DNA of 22,215 bases from Collinsella sp. (GCA_014871665.1 WGSL01000029.1:1-22215); one strand, 5' to 3'; counted from the first letter of the stretch, positions 5,658 to 13,830 are shown. Notes: a model not told the origin generated them from the letters alone. Numbers and translations: made by a program.

Positions 5658-6908
5658 TTAGAGAGCGGGTGGGAGGGTGTCGAGGAGGGCATGGGCGGTG
5701 TTGGCGGCGCAGTCGCGTGAGTCGATGATGTAGTCGGCCCAGGCGCGGTAGCGCGGCATACGCTGCTCGGCCAGCTTGTCGATGCCGTCGCGCGCGGTGA
5801 TGGGGCGGCCCTTGTGGGCGAGCTCGTCGAGCTTGCGATTGAGCATCACAATTTGGCTGTTCTGGTGCAGCAGCGGGTAGTTCTCGTCGCGTGTGACCAC
5901 GCCGCCGCCGGTGGAAAGCACCAGGCCGCTGCGCTTGGAAATGTCGGCCAGCTCCGCTGTCTCTTGCTCGCGGAAGGCGGCCTCGCCGCGCTCGACGATA
6001 AAGTCGGCGCAGGGCATGCCGAGGCGTTCCTCGAGGGCTCGGTCCAGATCGATGTGCTCGCGACCCGTGAGCAGGGCAATCTGCTCACCCACGCGGGTCT
6101 TGCCCGAGCCCGGCATGCCGATCAGCGCGATGTTCTGTTCGCGGCGTGACAAGCGCTCCGTTACATCCAGGATGCGCTCGCGCAGGGTGACCTGGCCGGT
6201 GTAGCGCTCGACGGCCTGTGCCGCTTGGGCCACGAGCATCAGCAGACCGCCGATGCAAGGGATACCGCGGCGCTCGGCCTCGAGCATGAGTCCCGTGCGG
6301 GCGGGGTTGTAGACAATGTCGATAACGCCTTCGAGCGCATCGAGCCCTTCGAGCGTGCAAGGCGCGTCGGGGCAGTGGGGGAACATGCCGGCAGGTGTGC
6401 AGTTGACGAGCAACGTTGCATCGGACTGCTGCGCGATGTTGCCGTAGTTGACCTCGCTCGTGCGGCCCACGGGCACCACGGTGGCGCCAAGGTCGCCGAG
6501 CACCATGCTTGCCGTGGTGCCGGCACCACCGGTAGCGCCAAGCACGAGGATCTTCTTGCCGGTAACCTCAACCCCCAGCTCCTCGACCAGGCACTGAAAA
6601 CCAAAGTAGTCGGTGTTGTCGCCGCGCAGGCGCCCGTCGGGCAGGCGCGTGATGGTGTTGACGTTGCCCATGCGCTCGGCGAGCGGGCTCAGCTCGTCCA
6701 GGTAGTTCATGACGGCGCGTTTGTAGGGGATGGTCACGTTGGTGCCTTCCCACTCGTTGCCGGTCATAAAGGCCGCGAGGTCCTCGGGCTCGCGCTCAAA
6801 TCGCACGTACTCGAGCCCAGCGAGCTCTTTGTAGATGGTCGGGGTGTAGCTGTGGCCCAGCACGCGGCCCAGTACGCCGTAGGGGCGGGTTGCGGCGGTA
6901 TCGGTCAT
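5658..6908 (-). CDS. Bifunctional shikimate dehydrogenase / shikimate kinase (AroE-AroK fusion)
   Basis: This 416-residue fusion carries two pathway steps. Residues 1 to about 250 are an AroE-type dehydrogenase: NVTIPYK with catalytic Lys63, GNVNTI at 81-86, NTDYFGF with Asp100, the NADP loop GATGGAG at 124-130, and NCTPAGMFP. Residues about 257-416 are a shikimate kinase: Walker A GMPGSGKT at 264-271, DLD at 287-289, RGEAAFREQE, GGG at 334-336, and the lid Arg368 in GRPIT. It reduces 3-dehydroshikimate, then phosphorylates shikimate. The usual GLGGA nucleotide loop and HSxSP motif of AroE are altered (GATGGAG, HSYTP). The ATG directly abuts the pheA stop, with GGAGGT inside pheA serving as ribosome site. 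Confidence 0.94.
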   Translation of the reverse strand: MTDTAATRPYGVLGRVLGHSYTPTIYKELAGLEYVRFEREPEDLAAFMTGNEWEGTNVTIPYKRAVMNYLDELSPLAERMGNVNTITRLPDGRLRGDNTDYFGFQCLVEELGVEVTGKKILVLGATGGAGTTASMVLGDLGATVVPVGRTSEVNYGNIAQQSDATLLVNCTPAGMFPHCPDAPCTLEGLDALEGVIDIVYNPARTGLMLEAERRGIPCIGGLLMLVAQAAQAVERYTGQVTLRERILDVTERLSRREQNIALIGMPGSGKTRVGEQIALLTGREHIDLDRALEERLGMPCADFIVERGEAAFREQETAELADISKRSGLVLSTGGGVVTRDENYPLLHQNSQIVMLNRKLDELAHKGRPITARDGIDKLAEQRMPRYRAWADYIIDSRDCAANTAHALLDTLPPAL

Positions 6909-8054
6909 CTAGAGCACCTCCGTGTAGCTGCCAAAGTAGGTGAAGCTCTCACACACGTCGTCGATCGAATCGAGTAGGTCGTCGAGGGCCTTGCTGCCAA
7001 AGGGGCAGTCCAGGTCAAAGTAGAACATAAACTCAAAGTCGCGACCGGGGATGGGGCGGCTCTCGAGCTTGATGAGGTTGATGTTGAGTGCGTAGAAGCG
7101 CTCGAGCACGCGATAGAGGGCGCCCGGCTCGTTGGCCGTGGTGATCATGAGCGAGGTACGGTTGGCGCCGGGGTAGACGCGCGGCTCGCGGCTGATGACG
7201 ACAAAGCGCGTGTAGTTGTTGTCCGAGTCTTGGATATTGGGCTCCAGCACCTCGAGGCCATACAGCGTGGCACAGCTGCGCGAGGCGATGGCGGCGACGT
7301 CGGTGCGCTCGGAGTTGGCGACCATCTCGGCCGACATGGCCGTGTTTGGGTACTTGGTGGCGTGCAGGTCGTGGGACTCGATAAAGCCGGCACACTGGGC
7401 AATGGCTTGGCCGTGGCTGTAGACCTCGCGCACGTCGGCGAGCTTGGTGCCGGGCTTGACGAGCAAGTTGTGGTCGATCTTGAGGCGAAGCGAGCGCACG
7501 ATGTGGAAGTCGAACTGGGCGAGCAGGTCGTAGACGGCGTTGACCGAGCCGGCGGTGGAGTTTTCGATGGGCAGTACGCCAAATTCGCAGAAGCCGTCGC
7601 GTACAGCGCGCATGACACCTTCGAAGGTCTCGAAGAACGCGATATCGGGCACGTCGAAGAGCTTACACGCGGCGATTTGACTGTAAGCACCCTCAACGCC
7701 CTGGCAAGCGACGGTGGCAGTTTGAGGGAAGGGCGTGTCGGAGGCTGCAGCCGTCGCGTGGGCCTTTTGCGAGACAGTGATGCCCTTGAGCTCGTTGATG
7801 TAGCGCTGCTGCTCGGCCTTGCTCATGCTCATGAGGAGACGGAACAGGGTGATGGTCTGCGCCTCGTAGCGCTCGGGCGCGCGGCTGGCGAGGTTGTTGA
7901 GCTTGGAGCGCTCACGGGCGGGGTCGAAGACGGCCTTGCCCGTCTCGATTTTTGACTTGGCTACCTCGGTGGCAATGTCCATGCGCTCGACAAAGCTGTT
8001 GAGGAGCGTGGTGTCGATGCCATCGATGGCCTGGCGGATGTCAGCAAGGTCCAT
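6909..8054 (-). CDS. pheA: Bifunctional chorismate mutase / prephenate dehydratase with ACT domain (P-protein)
   Basis: The 381-residue protein has three domains. Residues 1-90 are an AroQ-class chorismate mutase, with DLADIRQAIDGID and the Arg/Lys-rich first helix. Residues about 113-290 are the prephenate dehydratase, with GVEGAYSQ, PIENSTAGSV at 162-171, and the catalytic TRF at 282-284. Residues about 299-376 are an ACT domain, with GALYRVL and ESRP, which bind phenylalanine in feedback-inhibited enzymes. It turns chorismate into phenylpyruvate. Conservation of the GALYRVL and ESRP motifs predicts inhibition by phenylalanine. The start has AAGGGG at 5-base spacing. About 170 bases containing a large inverted repeat separate it from aroC. 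Confidence 0.96.
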   Translation of the reverse strand: MDLADIRQAIDGIDTTLLNSFVERMDIATEVAKSKIETGKAVFDPARERSKLNNLASRAPERYEAQTITLFRLLMSMSKAEQQRYINELKGITVSQKAHATAAASDTPFPQTATVACQGVEGAYSQIAACKLFDVPDIAFFETFEGVMRAVRDGFCEFGVLPIENSTAGSVNAVYDLLAQFDFHIVRSLRLKIDHNLLVKPGTKLADVREVYSHGQAIAQCAGFIESHDLHATKYPNTAMSAEMVANSERTDVAAIASRSCATLYGLEVLEPNIQDSDNNYTRFVVISREPRVYPGANRTSLMITTANEPGALYRVLERFYALNINLIKLESRPIPGRDFEFMFYFDLDCPFGSKALDDLLDSIDDVCESFTYFGSYTEVL

Positions 8055-8083
8055 GGAGGCCCCTTTCGTGAATCGTTGTGCGG

Positions 8084-8210
8084 GGGTAGTTAATTTGGGA
8101 CGGGGCTATTTTAGCTACCCTTTGACTGTCGGCGAATCGATGGGTGCCGGGGCAAATATGAACCGGTATATGGGGGTAGCTAAAATAGCCCCGTCCCAAA
8201 TTAACTACCC
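8084..8210. repeat. Two REP-like units in inverted orientation (37-bp perfect inverted repeat)
   Basis: The arm 8084-8120 is the exact reverse complement of 8174-8210, with a 53-base spacer (8121-8173). Each arm is also a small imperfect palindrome (GGGTAGTTAA with TTAGCTACCC), so the unit resembles a doublet of REP elements. It occupies nearly all of the gap between aroC and pheA. No coding frame crosses it. Confidence 0.85.
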
Positions 8211-8224
8211 TTGGGGTGGGTGGA

Positions 8225-9322
8225 CTAAAGCTGGGCGGCGTCCTCGATGAGGGCGTCCCAAATCGCGAGGGCGGCGGCTGCTTCGGCTACGGGGACGGCT
8301 CGGGGGACGATGCAGGGATCGTGGCGGCCGTGGACCGAGAGCTCGGCGTTTTCCATGGCGTCCATGTCTACGGTCTGCTGCTCGCGGCCAATTGAGGGCG
8401 TCGGCTTTACGGCCATGCGCCACATGACGGGCGCGCCGGTCGAAATACCGCCCAGGATGCCGCCGGCGTTATTGGACTCGACTTCGATCTCGCCGGTCTC
8501 GGCATCGATGCGATACGGATCGTTGTTCTCGCTGCCGCGCATGGCGGCCACGGCAAAGCCCATGCCAAACTCCACGCCCTTTACGGCGGGAATGCCAAAC
8601 GCGATTTGCGCGATGCGGTTCTCGATGCCGTCGAACATGGGGTCACCGATGCCCGCGGGAAGCCCGTAAATGCCGCACTCCACGATGCCGCCGATGCTGT
8701 CGAGTTCGTCGCGCGCGGCCAGGATCTCCTCGCGCATGCGGCCGGCTGCGGCGGCGTCAATGCACGGCAGATCGTTCGTAAGGATCGCCTTGCGGTCGGC
8801 CTCTCGATAGACCATATCGTCCATCGGCAGGTCGGAGATGCCGCCGATCTGCGCGACGTGCGCCATGACCTGAATGCCGCGGGCCTCGAGTGCCTGTAGC
8901 GCAATGCCGCCGGCGATGCATAAGGGTGCCGTTAGGCGGCCGGAAAAATGCCCGCCACCAGCAACATCGTGCATGTTGTGATACTTCACGCGCGCGGGGA
9001 AGTCTGCATGTCCGGGACGGGGCTTGCAGCGCAGCTCGGAGTAATCATTGGAGCGCGTGTTGGTGTTCTCGATAATCGCGGCAATGGGCGCGCCGGTGGT
9101 ATGTCCATCGACAACACCGGCGATGATGTGGGCGGCGTCGGCCTCGCGGCGTTTGGTCGCGGTCTCGTCGCGACCGGGGGCGCGACGGTCGAGGAAGGCC
9201 GGCAGCTCCTCCTGGTCCACGGCGATGCCCGCCGGGATGCCATCGAGCGAGCAGCCGATAGCGGGGGAGTGCGATTGGCCGAAGATGCTTAAGTGCAAGA
9301 CGTTGCCAAAGGTCGAGGACAT
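8225..9322 (-). CDS. aroC: Chorismate synthase
   Basis: The 365-residue protein joins 5-enolpyruvylshikimate-3-phosphate to chorismate with reduced FMN. It opens GNVLHLSIFGQSHSPAIG, with the conserved His18 (the common form is GESHG). Further motifs are KPRPGHADF and DVAGGGHFSGRLTAPL. Near the end it has HGRHDPCIVPRAVPVAEA, which holds the second conserved region. The GGHFSGRLTAP form is the clostridial-type variant of the usual RETAxRVAxGA block. Its length is normal. The start ATG lies one base after the aroA stop, with GGAGGA inside aroA as ribosome site, so it is translationally linked. It is the branch-point gene for aromatic amino acids, folate and quinones. Confidence 0.96.
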   Translation of the reverse strand: MSSTFGNVLHLSIFGQSHSPAIGCSLDGIPAGIAVDQEELPAFLDRRAPGRDETATKRREADAAHIIAGVVDGHTTGAPIAAIIENTNTRSNDYSELRCKPRPGHADFPARVKYHNMHDVAGGGHFSGRLTAPLCIAGGIALQALEARGIQVMAHVAQIGGISDLPMDDMVYREADRKAILTNDLPCIDAAAAGRMREEILAARDELDSIGGIVECGIYGLPAGIGDPMFDGIENRIAQIAFGIPAVKGVEFGMGFAVAAMRGSENNDPYRIDAETGEIEVESNNAGGILGGISTGAPVMWRMAVKPTPSIGREQQTVDMDAMENAELSVHGRHDPCIVPRAVPVAEAAAALAIWDALIEDAAQL

Positions 9323-9323
9323 G

Positions 9324-10643
9324 CTATTCCTCCTCGAGTGTGACTTTGCCGCCCAGCAGGCGGTAGTGGTCGAAGAAATCGGGATAGGACTTGTTGACGG
9401 CCTCGGCGCCGTGGATCACGACCTCGCCGGTGGCGCGGCTCGCGGCGATGGCGGCCATCATGGCGATGCGGTGGTCGTTGTGCGAATCGACCTCGCCGCC
9501 GGTAAGGGCATCGACACCCTTGATGATGAGGTCATCGCCGGCAATGCGCACCTGCGCGCCCAGCGCGGTGAGCTCGCGGGTGGTGGTGGCCAGGCGGTCG
9601 GATTCCTTGATACGCAGACGGGCGCAATCGCGGATGAACGTGCGGCCCTGAGCCAGCGAGGCAACGGCCGAGATAACGGGCACCAGGTCGGGGATGTCGT
9701 GGGCGCTCATCTCAAAGCCGGCGAGCTTGTCGGACTGCACGGTGGCGGCGTTGGTGGAGCGCACGATGCGGGCGCCAAAGCGCGAAAGCGCGGCAAGCAC
9801 GTTGCGGTCGCCCTGCGCGGAGCTCAGCGACACGCCCTCCACGGTGATGGGGTCGGTGCCGATGGCGCCAGCGCACAACCAAAAGGCGGCGTTGGACCAG
9901 TCGCCCTCGACGGCCACGCTGCCGGGCGTGCGGTACGAGCCACTGCTCACGCGGAAGTTCGTGACCTCGGGCTGACCGTCCTTGGCGGGAATGCGCTCGA
10001 CGTTGACCTCAACGCCAAAGGCCTTCATGGCCTGGATCGTCAGGTTGATGTAGGGGCGGCTCTCAATGAGGCCGGTCACCTGCACACAGGAGGGCTGGGC
10101 GAGCAACGGGGCTGCCAGCAGCAGGCCCGAGATGTACTGCGAGCTCACATTGCCCGGCAGCACAAAGGTGCCCGGGCGCATGCGTCCGCTTGTCTTGAGC
10201 GGAAAACCACCCAGACCCTGTAGGTCGCAGCCGGCGGCGATGATCTCGTCCGAGAGCGGGGAGAGCGGGCGTGCGCCCAGACGACCCTGGCCCACAAAGG
10301 TGGCCTCTGCGCCCATCGCGCAGGCGACGGGCAACATAAAGCGGAGCGTGGAGCCGCTTTCGCCGCAGTCGAGCGTTCCGCCGGCAAGGGCCTTGAGCAG
10401 GCCAAACTCAACACTCTTCATGGTGGGGTGTACTTGGAAGCCGTCCTCGACGGTCTCGATGCGAGCACCCAGGGCCGTAAGACAACGCACCGTGGCCTCG
10501 ATGTCGGCGCAGGTGGTGTTACAGGTAACGTGCGTCTCGCCGTTGGCAAGCGCAGCGCAGATGATCAGGCGATGCGCCATCGACTTGGACGCGATGGCGG
10601 GAACGGTGCCCTTAAGCGGGGACGGGGTGATGCGGGCTAGCAT
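9324..10643 (-). CDS. aroA: 3-phosphoshikimate 1-carboxyvinyltransferase (EPSP synthase)
   Basis: The 439-residue protein adds enolpyruvate from PEP to shikimate-3-phosphate. Seen motifs: SKSMAHR (Lys20, Arg25), LDCGESGSTLRF at 91-102, GQGRLGARPLSPL, DIPDLVPV with the probable catalytic Asp319, RLRIKESDRL at 342-351, and DSHNDHRIAM at 386-395. The PEP loop reads ESGSTLRF, where Escherichia coli has NAGTAMRP; this is the clostridial form, and the position equal to Pro101 is Phe. Such changes may affect glyphosate sensitivity, but that is not shown here. The ATG overlaps the last 7 bases of aroB, so translation is coupled. Confidence 0.96.
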   Translation of the reverse strand: MLARITPSPLKGTVPAIASKSMAHRLIICAALANGETHVTCNTTCADIEATVRCLTALGARIETVEDGFQVHPTMKSVEFGLLKALAGGTLDCGESGSTLRFMLPVACAMGAEATFVGQGRLGARPLSPLSDEIIAAGCDLQGLGGFPLKTSGRMRPGTFVLPGNVSSQYISGLLLAAPLLAQPSCVQVTGLIESRPYINLTIQAMKAFGVEVNVERIPAKDGQPEVTNFRVSSGSYRTPGSVAVEGDWSNAAFWLCAGAIGTDPITVEGVSLSSAQGDRNVLAALSRFGARIVRSTNAATVQSDKLAGFEMSAHDIPDLVPVISAVASLAQGRTFIRDCARLRIKESDRLATTTRELTALGAQVRIAGDDLIIKGVDALTGGEVDSHNDHRIAMMAAIAASRATGEVVIHGAEAVNKSYPDFFDHYRLLGGKVTLEEE

Positions 10644-11743
10644 GCGGATGCGTCTCCCTTCTGGCCGAGGCCCTCGGCAATGAGTTCGTGGAAAGTGGAA
10701 AGCGGCGTGCGGTCGATGCTGCAGCGGCCAATGCCGTGCGGAATCACCAGGTCGATGGTGTCGCCCGCGCGCTTCTTGTCGTGGAGCGCCTCGGCAAAGA
10801 CGGCATCGGCGGAAAGCTCGCAGCGGGTCTTGAGGCCGTGGCGGGCGCAGAGTTCCTCAATACGACCGGGCAGTGCAGCATCGCAAACGCCGTGCAGGGC
10901 CGCGGCGCGCGTGATGATGCCCATGCCGATCGACACGCAGTTGCCGTGTCCGAGTTCAAAGTGCTCGCAGGCCTCGACGGCGTGTCCGGCGCTGTGTCCA
11001 AAGTTGAGCAGCTTGCGCTGGTTGGTTTCGTGCTCGTCGGCGACGACCACGGCGCGCTTGATGTCGATGTTGCGGGCGATGATGAGTGCTACGCGGGCCA
11101 CATCGCGGTTGAGCAGCTCCAGCGTGAGCGGGGTCTTCTCCAGCTCGGCGAAAAGCTCCGGGTCGGCGATCACGACGTGCTTGACGACCTCGCCGCAGCC
11201 GTCGGCGAACTGCTCGGGCGTGAGGGTGGCCAGGCACCCCACGTCGGCGATAACCACGCTCGGCTGCCAAAAGGCGCCGGCCAAGTTCTTGCCGGCAGCC
11301 AGGTCGATGGCGGTCTTGCCGCCCACCGACGAATCCACCATGGCGAGCAGGCTCGTCGGGATCTGCACAAACTTGCAGCCGCGCATGTAGGTCGCGGCCA
11401 CAAAGCCCGCCACATCGCCCACGACGCCGCCCCCGAGTGCCACGATCACGTCGGAGCGCGAAAGCTCGTGCTCGGCCACAAACTCCAAAATGGCAACATA
11501 GGTTTCGGCGCGCTTATGGGCCTCGCCGGCCTCGAAGGTGCAGATGCTCACCTCGTAGCCTGACGCCTCCAGGCTCTGCTTAACGGGCATCTGGTAGAGC
11601 GGGCCCACGTTGGTGTCCGTCACGATGACGGCCTTGGTGCCGCCGGCAGTGGCGCGCACGAGCGGTCCCGCCTGCTCCAGCAAAAACGTGCCAACATGCA
11701 CCTGGTAGGGGCGTGCAGTGTCGATATCGATGGTAATCGCCAT
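10637..11743 (-). CDS. aroB: 3-dehydroquinate synthase
   Basis: The 368-residue protein closes DAHP to 3-dehydroquinate, using NAD and a divalent metal. Seen motifs: the NAD loop GGGVVGD at 104-110, the segment MRGCKFVQIPTSLLAMVDSS and then VGGKTAID, and metal ligands Glu185 (GEVVKH), His250 (NFGHSAGH) and His266. Length is normal. The start has AAAGGA about 9 bases upstream. It lies 36 bases downstream of tyrA and overlaps aroA by 7 bases. Confidence 0.96.
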   Translation of the reverse strand: MAITIDIDTARPYQVHVGTFLLEQAGPLVRATAGGTKAVIVTDTNVGPLYQMPVKQSLEASGYEVSICTFEAGEAHKRAETYVAILEFVAEHELSRSDVIVALGGGVVGDVAGFVAATYMRGCKFVQIPTSLLAMVDSSVGGKTAIDLAAGKNLAGAFWQPSVVIADVGCLATLTPEQFADGCGEVVKHVVIADPELFAELEKTPLTLELLNRDVARVALIIARNIDIKRAVVVADEHETNQRKLLNFGHSAGHAVEACEHFELGHGNCVSIGMGIITRAAALHGVCDAALPGRIEELCARHGLKTRCELSADAVFAEALHDKKRAGDTIDLVIPHGIGRCSIDRTPLSTFHELIAEGLGQKGDASAC

Positions 11744-11779
11744 AAGCTTCGGTCCTTTCGACCTGGCGTGATAGGTGGT

Positions 11780-12694
11780 CTAGTGGGAGGCCTCGTCGTC
11801 GAGTACGCGCTTAATGCGGTCGCCCTCGGCAAGGAGATTCTCCAGATAGCGCTGGTCGCGCTCCTTGAGCGCACGGCTGTAGGCGCCAAGCGACTCGATC
11901 AGATGGTCGATCTCGAAGGCGAGCGCGTCGGCGTCGTCGATCATGAGCTCGGACCACATTTGCGGGTTGAGGTGCGCCACACGGGTGAGATCGCGATAGC
12001 TACCGGCCGAAAAGCCGTGGTGGACCTGGGCAGTGGGGCTCTTAACATAGGCGTTGGATACCACGTGCGCAAGCTGGCTCGTGAAGGCGATGACGCGGTC
12101 GTGCTCGGCGGCGCTGGTCACGCTGAACTTGCCAAAGCCCAGGGGGCGCACCATCTCGCGCACCTGGCCCAAAAGCTCCAGCTTAAGTGCATCGTCCACC
12201 GCGGGCGGCACGAGCACGAGCGGGGCGCCCTGGAACAGGTCGGCGCGGGAGTGCGCATAGCCCGAGTACTGCGTGCCCGCCATGGGGTGCGCACCCACAA
12301 AGTAAAAGCCGTGCTCGCGGGCAAGCTCAAAGGCGCGCTCGCACACGATGCCCTTGACACCCACCGTGTCGATCACCACGGGACCCATGATGGCGTCGGT
12401 GTCGGTGGCGTCGGCGAGCGCCTGGGCGTGCGCCTCGAGCCACTCGATGCATGCCTCGGGATAGCAGGCAAGGACGATGATGTCGCATTCGCCGAGTGTC
12501 TTGTCGTTGAGCTCTCCGGCGACAGTGCCCATGCTGGCGGCCGTCATGACATCGTCATCGGGGTCCCAGGCCAGCACGCGAACGCCCGCCTGCGCATAGC
12601 CGCGGGCAAAACTGCCGCCGATGAGGCCCAGGCCCACGATGCCGGCGCACTTAGGGCCGCCCTGGTTAACGCGCGCGTTTCTCACCGTACCCAC
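11780..12694 (-). CDS. tyrA: Prephenate dehydrogenase (TyrA family)
   Basis: The 304-residue protein starts at GTG (complement of 12692-12694), placed 5 bases after GGAG at the end of aroF. It has the NAD(P) loop GLGLIGGS at 21-28, VIDTVGVKG at about 107-115, and VGAHPMAG with His136. A helical C-terminal dimer domain containing FTSQLAHVVSNA follows. It oxidises prephenate to 4-hydroxyphenylpyruvate for tyrosine. No ACT domain is present, so tyrosine control, if any, acts on the catalytic domain or elsewhere. The gap to the aroF stop is only 2 bases. An arogenate-specific enzyme cannot be ruled out from sequence. Confidence 0.93.
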   Translation of the reverse strand: MGTVRNARVNQGGPKCAGIVGLGLIGGSFARGYAQAGVRVLAWDPDDDVMTAASMGTVAGELNDKTLGECDIIVLACYPEACIEWLEAHAQALADATDTDAIMGPVVIDTVGVKGIVCERAFELAREHGFYFVGAHPMAGTQYSGYAHSRADLFQGAPLVLVPPAVDDALKLELLGQVREMVRPLGFGKFSVTSAAEHDRVIAFTSQLAHVVSNAYVKSPTAQVHHGFSAGSYRDLTRVAHLNPQMWSELMIDDADALAFEIDHLIESLGAYSRALKERDQRYLENLLAEGDRIKRVLDDEASH

Positions 12695-12696
12695 GG

Positions 12697-13719
12697 CTAC
12701 TCCACGGTTCCTTGGCAGACAACCTCGCGGATGGCTCGGATGCGGCGCATGGTGTCGTCGAACTGATCGGGGGTGAGGGCCTGGGCGCCGTCGGACCAGG
12801 CGCGGCTCGGCTCGTCGTGGACCTCGATCTCCAGGCCGTTGGCACCGCAGGCGGTCGCGGCGAGCGCCATGGGCTCAACATAGCGGGTGTAGCCGGTGGC
12901 GTGGCTGGGGTCGGCGACGACGGGCAGGTGCGACAGGTGGTGCAGCACCGGCACGGCGTTGAGGTCGAAGGTATTGCGGGTGCGGGTCTCGAAGGTGCGG
13001 ATGCCGCGCTCACACAGGATGACGTTGTCGTTGCCCTCGCTCATGATGTACTCGGCGGCCATAAGCAGCTCATCGATCGTGCCGGACATGCCGCGCTTGA
13101 GCAGAATCGGGGTCTGAGTCTTGCCGACCTCCTTGAGCAGGGGGAAGTTCTGGGCGTTGCGGGCGCCGATCTGCATGACGTCAATCTTCTTGTCCAAGAA
13201 GACCTGCACGTCGCGCGGGTCCATGATCTCGGTGACGATCGGCATGTCGAGCTCGGCAGACGCCTCGCACAGCAGGTCGAGGCCGGCGGGACCCATGCCC
13301 TGGTAGGCGTACGGGGAGGTGCGGGGCTTGTAGGCACCGCCGCGCAGCATCGTGGCGCCGGCGGTCTTCACGCGGCGGGCGATGCGGATGAGGTTCTCGC
13401 CCTCGACGGAGCAGGGGCCGGCGATGACCTGGAACTGGTCACCGCCGATTTTGACGCCGTGGCCGCAGTCGATGACGGAGTCCTCGGGGTGGAACTTGCG
13501 GTTGGCACGCTTGAACGGCTCGGAGACGCGCTGCACGCGCTCGACGACGTCCATGGACTCGAGCAGGAACGGGTCGATCTTGGTCGTGTCGCCCACCAGG
13601 CCGATAATCGTCTCATTCTCGCCGCGCGAGACATCGGTCTTCAGGCCCTTTTTCTCAATCCAGCTGACGATATGGCTGACGGCCTCGTCGCTGGCGCTCT
13701 GCTTTAAAATAGCAATCAT
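12697..13719 (-). CDS. aroF: 3-deoxy-7-phosphoheptulonate (DAHP) synthase, class I beta
   Basis: The 340-residue protein is counted from the ATG at 13717-13719 (MIAILKQSAS). The upstream in-frame opening to 13767 passes through a terminator-like hairpin and was not used. Residues 1-70 form a ferredoxin-like regulatory domain, as in the Thermotoga maritima enzyme. The barrel follows with AGPCSVEG (metal ligand Cys103), GGAYKPRTSPYAYQG at 127-141, KRGM, DPSH (His273), EIEVH and SDGAQAL (Asp310). It condenses PEP and erythrose-4-phosphate, the first step of the shikimate pathway. The N-terminal domain suggests feedback control by an aromatic amino acid. It is the first gene of the operon. Confidence 0.95.
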   Translation of the reverse strand: MIAILKQSASDEAVSHIVSWIEKKGLKTDVSRGENETIIGLVGDTTKIDPFLLESMDVVERVQRVSEPFKRANRKFHPEDSVIDCGHGVKIGGDQFQVIAGPCSVEGENLIRIARRVKTAGATMLRGGAYKPRTSPYAYQGMGPAGLDLLCEASAELDMPIVTEIMDPRDVQVFLDKKIDVMQIGARNAQNFPLLKEVGKTQTPILLKRGMSGTIDELLMAAEYIMSEGNDNVILCERGIRTFETRTRNTFDLNAVPVLHHLSHLPVVADPSHATGYTRYVEPMALAATACGANGLEIEVHDEPSRAWSDGAQALTPDQFDDTMRRIRAIREVVCQGTVE

Positions 13720-13752
13720 GGTGTGCCTCTCACCTCGATGGATAACCCTTGC

Positions 13753-13777
13753 AAAAACGGCCCGCATCGCGAGCCGT
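13753..13777 (-). promoter_or_regulatory. Terminator-like hairpin in the aro operon leader (candidate attenuator)
   Basis: On the minus strand a 9-bp stem (13769-13777 with 13757-13765, one G-T pair) and a 3-base loop are followed by TTTTT. It stands between the likely promoter and the aroF start, 34 bases before the ATG. No other gene upstream on this strand needs a terminator. A 20-codon frame (13730-13792) spans it but lacks a ribosome site. Confidence 0.6.
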
Positions 13778-13800
13778 GTATATATGGTGCATGAGAGTTT

Positions 13801-13830
13801 ATACTATCTGACTCGCTTTTGCCTTCTAAA
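13801..13830 (-). promoter_or_regulatory. Probable promoter of the aromatic operon
   Basis: On the minus strand TTTAGA (13825-13830) and TAGTAT (13801-13806) are 18 bases apart, each matching 4 of 6 consensus bases. Transcription would start near 13794, just before the leader hairpin. Confidence 0.45.

Noticed and set aside
9048..10223. A 391-codon plus-strand frame across aroC and aroA
   Set aside because: It is opposite two unmistakable enzymes and crosses their junction. No ribosome site or motif supports it.
11696..12766. A 356-codon plus-strand frame opposite tyrA
   Set aside because: Shadow of the tyrA gene, which has clear NAD-loop and active-site motifs.
13730..13792. A 20-codon leader peptide gene before aroF
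   Set aside because: No ribosome site is present and there is no run of Phe, Tyr or Trp codons. It is kept only as a possibility in the attenuator finding.
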